Assembly: GCA_020746835.1 (NCBI GenBank)
Contig: JAGPNK010000023.1
Span: 248,001 to 312,000 of the forward strand
DNA length: 64,000 nucleotides
Direction: 5' to 3'
From: Stachybotrys elegans
Taxonomy: Eukaryota > Ascomycota > Sordariomycetes > Hypocreales > Stachybotryaceae
Shown here: positions 59,502-64,000 of the stretch, one piece after another
Layout: each line of letters starts with the position of its first letter
Numbering within the stretch: the stretch's first letter is position 1
Made by a program: the position numbers and the translations under genes
Notes under the pieces: model-generated
Told to the model about the DNA's origin: nothing
Databases searched by the model: none
What the model saw: only the letters and a program-made list of their open reading frames with translations

Positions 59502-60337
59502 ATGCCTCACCACAGCCCCGCGGAACGTTTGTCAAACGACGAAGCAAATCCCAGACCAAAGCACGTAATGGCGGCCTCAAGAGAGGGCCATGACCAGCAT
59601 CCGATATCGCTAGATGGTTTCATCTATTCAAAGGATGCTGATTTGGGACAGCGTGTCTCAACGATGGTGAACATACCTTTAGCATCGGTTGAAGGGTTTA
59701 CATTCTTCAAAGAAAACGTGGTCGATAATTTGGTTGGTAAATGCCATTCACTTTACGCTTGACAAAGGTTCTAACTCTTCGCAGACAATCATGGAAACGA
59801 TACGGTCTTATTTGCAATGCGAGTCGATCGGCTTCGGACTTTACCGAACATTGGGACCTGTTCCCGGCGCCTATTCCTTTCGAAAAAGCAATCCTGATTC
59901 ACCTGCAGAATCCATAGTGGTTCACTTGTTGGAAAATAATACAAAGATAGCCATCTGGAAGGCTTCGCATCGGGTGAAGGTGCCTTTCTCAAAAGGAGAT
60001 ATTGGACTCTGGGAGACTGCCCCTTCCAATCTCGAAGCTGCTGGCTCAGAACGCGACGAACAGACATTCGAAAATGGTGGCTAGTAAGTAACACAATTTG
60101 TTTACAAACAACCTCACCTTACACTGGATCAGTTGTATTCGTGACACCCGCGTTTTCATGGAAGTTTTAGCCGGCAAAGCTTTTACATTTGCAATTGCGA
60201 AGAGGGACGTGGTGAGAGGATGGAAACCGATGAAATTAGACCAGTCCCTCAAACCAACGATAAGACAGATCCAAACACCAGCATTTGAGGTCCACGCCAC
60301 ATACCACGACGCGCACGGCGGTGAGTACATTGATTAA
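59502..60337 (+). CDS. Hypothetical protein, unknown
   Basis: Proposed exons 59,502-59,732, 59,785-60,083 and 60,133-60,337 give 244 aa. The last join (GTAAGT donor, GATCAG acceptor) is firm: TFENGG then YCIRDTRVFMEVL. The first join is uncertain: the donor that keeps frame is GTTGGT, while a better-looking GTAAAT four bases on would shift to a frame that stops within 40 codons. The protein is soluble-looking and mixed, with GFGLYRTLGPVPGAYSF and KIAIWKASHRVKVPFSKGD. No domain recognised. Its stop codon overlaps that of the zinc-finger gene on the other strand. Confidence 0.5.
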
Positions 60338-62002
60338 GAGCTGACGTCTGAATGCAAGCAAATAGGATAGAGAGGCGATATAGTAACATCTTCAAAATCT
60401 GGGTAGCTGGGGAGTTCCGTGATCGGTGCTTCCAAGTGCGATGTAAACGGGTAAAGGGGCGGTATGGTAACGTCGTCAAAAATCGGCGGATATTCGGGGA
60501 GTGCTTCTGTGAATGCCAGGTTTGGGTGTGTATTCATTGGATAGAGAGGTGGTATGGTAGTATCTTCAAAAATCGGCGGATAGTCTGGAAGGTCCGTGAT
60601 CGGTGTTTCCAAGTGTGATGTAAACGGGTAAAGGGGTGGTATGGTAACGTCAAAAATCGGCGGATATTCAGGGAGTGCTTCCGTGAATGCCAGGTTGGAA
60701 ATAATTGGGCATATAGTCGATGTAAGGCCATCCTCCAGGAGCTCTGCATGCTCTCCCAGTCCTTGTGGCGCTTCATTGATAGCGATCCTCCCATCTCTCC
60801 AATCATTTAGAGGCAATGCCGACTGAATTGGCCGGCTCGCCACTGAATCCATCGTGCGCTCTCGAGGCTTGAATCCAGCCATTGAACTGTCGATTCTATG
60901 AGCCAAGTTCCGCTTGAGCCTCTTGGGAGCGCTGGATTCTTGATCGTGATGCAGTGGTTGAGGCTCTCTTTTCCTGATCTTTGTTGTTGAAGCCCTAGTG
61001 AGCATTTTTTCAAGAATGACTTCCGATTGATATGGTAAATGGCCATGACGATCTGATCTGTAAGCCTCTCTCCAATCATCTCCTGAGTCTCGATACTTTT
61101 GTCTGCCCTTCTGCCTCTCAGCACAGTCATGTCTCTGAGCTGTAGATATTCTTGTAGATATGTCTCTGCAAAATACGCAGACTTGAAGGCATTTAGTACC
61201 TATGAGTTCCAGTTAGTCGCGTGTTCAAGCCTGGTTTATAATCGGATGATTTACGTGATTCAACGTGCTTGAGTAATTGTTTGCGTGTCGTAAACATACG
61301 TTTATTCTTGCGGCAATCCCGGTGTGGGCATAGGATTGAATCCCGATCAACTGTTGGATAGGGCTTGTCTTCAATTGTAATATTATCTTGCCCACATCTG
61401 GTAGAATCGTCACTGTGTTCGAAATCGACATCGTCGTCGTCAAAGTTGTCGCTGTATTCATCGTTGTAGTCGACATCATCCTCGGCGTACTCGAAATGAT
61501 TGACTCCGGTAGTACTCTCGATATTAAGCACGTCGTCTTGGGGGATTTTTCGTGCAGAATGTTCTTGAACGTCAGATAACTTTTTGATTAACCGTCGTTG
61601 TTCAAGCTGTTGTATATGAGCACGCAGCGCAAGGAAGTCCGATCAAGAACACTTGCCTGGTACGTTGTAATATGGCACCGTAATGCCTCGTTGGAGTCGA
61701 AGGGCTTGAAACAAGTCTGGCATCTTTGAAGGGAATCGTTTGCCCGGAATTCCAGGTTATCCTCGCAGAGATGGTCATTTCGTGGTAAGTGTGCTTGAAC
61801 ATTAACCAATCTAATGAGCAGCCGTTGCTCTCTGAACTATGGGGCGTTAGAAAAGTTCTCCCGGGATTTTTTTGTGCACTACCTGATACTCTGCAATGTG
61901 GCGACGTAATAACCTATTCGAAGTAAAGATTTCGGAACATATCTGACACTCCTCAGCTACTTCATCTGACGCAGTCGGATTGACAAGAATGAACGTAGCC
62001 AT
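60334..62002 (-). CDS. Divergent multi-exon zinc-finger protein
   Basis: Exons (minus) 62,002-61,883, 61,836-61,657, 61,606-61,255 and 61,181-60,334; 499 aa with every phase matching. The second intron uses a GC donor (CAG/GCAAGT). Exons 1-3 each carry a C-x2/4-C-x12-H unit (CQICSEIFTSNRLLRRH, CQTCFKPFDSNEALRCH, CPHRDCRKNKRMF...LLKH); the second His of a standard C2H2 finger is absent. A fourth CVFC opens exon 4. An acidic Asp-rich stretch separates fingers 2 and 3. The tail is four Pro-rich repeats with YPPIFxDxTIPPLYP. KRLKRN may be a nuclear signal. Possibly a nucleic-acid-binding regulator; no family recognised. Convergent with the preceding gene. Confidence 0.68.
60340..60700 (-). repeat. 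Tandem repeats coding the Pro-rich tail
   Basis: Four units of about 30 codons in A-B-A-B order, A being LPEYPPIFDDVTIPPLYP plus FTSHLE and B being LPDYPPIFEDTTIPPLYP plus MNTHP. DNA identity between alternate units is very high, so the array is recent. The first A unit lacks one codon. Confidence 0.85.
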
Positions 62003-62211
62003 TGGTGCCGTTTGGAGAATTGTTGTGAGGGTTGACGACAGACATCGGAGCATAATATGGGCGGGGTTGGGGTTGTGGGACCCGGCCGAACATCGATTAG
62101 CCTGAAAGAGGAGGGCAGGGTATAAAGTTCCCGAAGCGGCACTGTCGTCCCAACATCCATCATTGCTTCTCATAGATCTGTCTCTACTCTCATCTACTAC
62201 CCCAACGACTC

Positions 62212-62301
62212 ATGATGCCCTCCTGTATCGAGTGCAATGATAGTGGGAAGGTCGGGTCATCCACCTGTACCAACTGCGGTGGTAAAAGTGCAGCAAAATA
62301 A
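62212..62301 (+). CDS. 29-aa double-CxxC microprotein (candidate)
   Basis: ATG ATG at 62,212, TAA at 62,299-62,301. The peptide has CIEC and CTNC pairs 11 residues apart with GK and GG turns, the layout of a zinc ribbon or DnaJ-type CxxCxxxG unit. It is divergent from the zinc-finger gene, whose start is 210 bp away. Such a short frame can arise by chance; the two ordered CxxC pairs are the only support. Confidence 0.4.
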   Translation: MMPSCIECNDSGKVGSSTCTNCGGKSAAK

Positions 62302-63377
62302 AAATGCTACGTAACAACTATCGAATGTCGTTACGATAGGTTGTTGGTAAGAACTGAACAGCGGGTTTCATGGACAACTGCTCAAAATGAGACTTAGGGA
62401 CATTAATCACATAACCACGGGGATTAAAGGCATACTTCATTTGCGGGGAAAGAGGGGGAGGATTGTTGGATATGGAGGATAATGGTGGGATTTTCTGCCT
62501 TGTGGAATCTAACTGCTCCTTTCTTCTGAGAGTATCTATGGGTTTCACGTACGAGCCATCCCTAGCCAAATGACGTTTCTATGCTGTATTTTTTTTCTCT
62601 TGTTCTTGTCCTTTGAATAGAACATGCAGTACAGCACTTGCGCGATTTATTGTATCGAATCAGGTGGTGCGGATGTCGCGCAGTAGCCAGTAGCCGAGAG
62701 CACCGCTTGATGACGCACGCCCTCGACCAAAAGAGAAGGAGATTTGTCGCGCTCCTTACAATGGAAGTGGGCCGCATATGGTTGAACTTCCCAAAACGGA
62801 ATAAGGAAACAGTTTGTGATCTTTGTCCCAAAACGAACATAGGCTATATATCGAGGTCCCAATCCAAAAAGGGACAAGCCATGCATCCTTGCTGCTAAAT
62901 CGTCATTGGCATATCAACAGTGTTTCACGGGCGAAAGAATTGGGTGGCTTGGCGAAGAGCGGCTGGGATCTATCATGGGTTTGCATATCAACCATGTAAA
63001 ATGATCGAATAGGATATGATTGCGATCCACCAGGCAGCCTGTGTGGTACAGCTTCGACCAAAGCCTGGATGCAACCACCTTTAACTCGGACTAAGGCAAA
63101 TTAGGAGACTGAGGTGCATTTTTATGGCTTGTTGATAGTGAGTACATCATATCATGATCGCCGTTAGTTGTGCGTACAGATCCAGGTCGGTCCTGATGCG
63201 GCCTACCTTCATATCAACGCTGACCCTGTCAGCTTTTGCCTTTTCAGCTAATCAGGGATCTTCGAAAGGGATAAGAATGTTGATGCTCCCCAGGGATCGC
63301 GCTTGCTACCCTCTCGTTCAACAAGCCATCTACAAGACTTATCCAACTTTGATTCTTCAGTATCAAATCTTCTCGAC
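62302..63377. other. Intergenic
   Basis: No gene could be supported. A minus-strand frame at 62,318-62,569 has no ATG near its start and could at most be an exon (see rejected items). The BCS1-like promoter should lie at the right end. Confidence 0.45.
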
Positions 63378-64000
63378 ATGGCACTTCTCAGCAGCCTCAA
63401 CCAATCTTTTACCCCCGGGTCACTGTCCCAGCATATGTCTGTCTTTGACTTCTTCATCCCTGGCTTTACCAATATCACCAATACCGCCAGTCAGGCCCTC
63501 GGTGGCAATTGGACTGGCTATACACAATTGATGTGTCTCTTCGCACTAGCCGCGTTCTTAAAGCCCTATGTACTCCAATTGAAGTATTGGTTTGTCGATT
63601 ATTGCAGTTAGTGTTTCATTCCAAATCATCGATCCAGGCTAACCGCTACAGCATCAACCATCTACATCAAACCTTCGGACGAAACATACCACATGGTCCA
63701 AACCTGGATCTCATCTCGGGGATTAGACGACACTGCCCGTTCCATCCTCGCTAAAGTCAGAACGAAGCGGAATCCAGCCCAAGGATACAGCGACTCCACC
63801 AAGAAGGCTCTCTGGTATGCCCCTTGGGAAGGCTCTTTCGTCTTCTGGTACAAGAACAACTTGCTTTACTACAAGACCGTCCTGGTAGACAATGGCTTCC
63901 ATAAAGAGGAGCAGATCTCCGTTACCTGTATTGGACGATCGCGGGTCTTGAAAGATCTGCTAGGAGACTGTCGACTTGAATACCTTAACGACTTAAAGAA
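63378..64000 (+). CDS. BCS1-like AAA ATPase, N-terminal part
   Basis: Exon 1 is 63,378-63,606, then a 45-nt intron (GTTAGT, branch CTAAC, CTACAG), and exon 2 runs from 63,652 off the window. Residues about 40-76 hold the membrane segment (LMCLFALAAFLKPYVLQL). Exon 2 is a clear BCS1 N-terminal domain: STIYIKPSDETYHMVQTW, SSRGLDDTARSILAK, GSFVFWYKNNLLYY, ISVTCIGRSR and LKDLLGDCRLEYLND. The AAA ATPase with Walker motifs should follow. Yeast Bcs1 moves the folded Rieske protein across the mitochondrial inner membrane. Filamentous fungi carry many divergent BCS1-like paralogues of unknown role, and this is likely one of them. Translation starts at 63,378, as no upstream ATG is in frame. Confidence 0.88.

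Noticed and set aside
62318..62569. Minus-strand 83-codon frame
   Set aside because: It starts at TTG with a stop codon four codons earlier; the first ATG leaves 41 residues. At best an exon with no partner found.

Overview
The window comes from a filamentous ascomycete (Pezizomycotina). Genes have short spliceosomal introns (about 45-90 nt). The families present are typical of these fungi: a PNP-NACHT-WD40 NLR, a FunK1 kinase, a BCS1-like protein, a DUF3435 recombinase and Fot1/pogo transposases. A 24-kb block has been driven to extreme A+T with CpA nearly gone, the signature of repeat-induced point mutation (RIP). I cannot name the species.

Layout. (1) 1-425 is the broken end of a short-chain dehydrogenase gene, cut by (2) the AT-rich block at about 470-24,620. 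That block has no credible gene. It does contain six less-eroded islands that form two unclassified 1.2-1.4 kb repeat families, with recognisable 14-17 bp target-site duplications and one insertion whose empty site can be read elsewhere in the block. (3) At 24,630 composition switches abruptly to balanced GC. An imperfect 26-bp inverted repeat sits on the boundary, and 320 bp inside it is an intact, inward-facing DUF3435 tyrosine-recombinase gene (25,007-27,682). This is the arrangement expected at the captain end of a Starship-type giant element; the far end is not in the window, so this remains a hypothesis. (4) 28.4-38.8 kb is nested transposons: a decayed RepHel Helitron on the minus strand with an unusual nine-unit repeat at its N terminus, then a complete 2.3-kb Fot1/pogo element with 25-bp TIRs and a TA duplication. 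(5) 39.7-44.8 kb is an apparently intact 1,562-aa NLR with twelve near-identical WD40 repeats and a decayed copy of its own PNP segment in its first intron. (6) 45.5-50.1 kb is a mixed region: a piggyBac C-terminal remnant, a possible membrane-protein relic, a Myb/SANT gene and several short-repeat clusters. (7) 50.2-64 kb is gene-rich: a Ulp1-type protease, a FunK1 kinase, a frameshifted APH-type kinase, an unknown gene, a multi-exon divergent zinc-finger gene built from duplicated exons, a tiny double-CxxC ORF, and the start of a BCS1-like ATPase.

Nothing forms a metabolic pathway. The recombinase, NLR, kinases, Ulp1 protease, zinc-finger proteins and nested transposons look like accessory or mobile cargo rather than core genome. 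Several otherwise good coding regions (Fot1 transposase, APH kinase) are broken only by a one-base change in a C run, so assembly error must be excluded before calling them pseudogenes. Exon models were built by hand from splice signals and reading-frame continuity.
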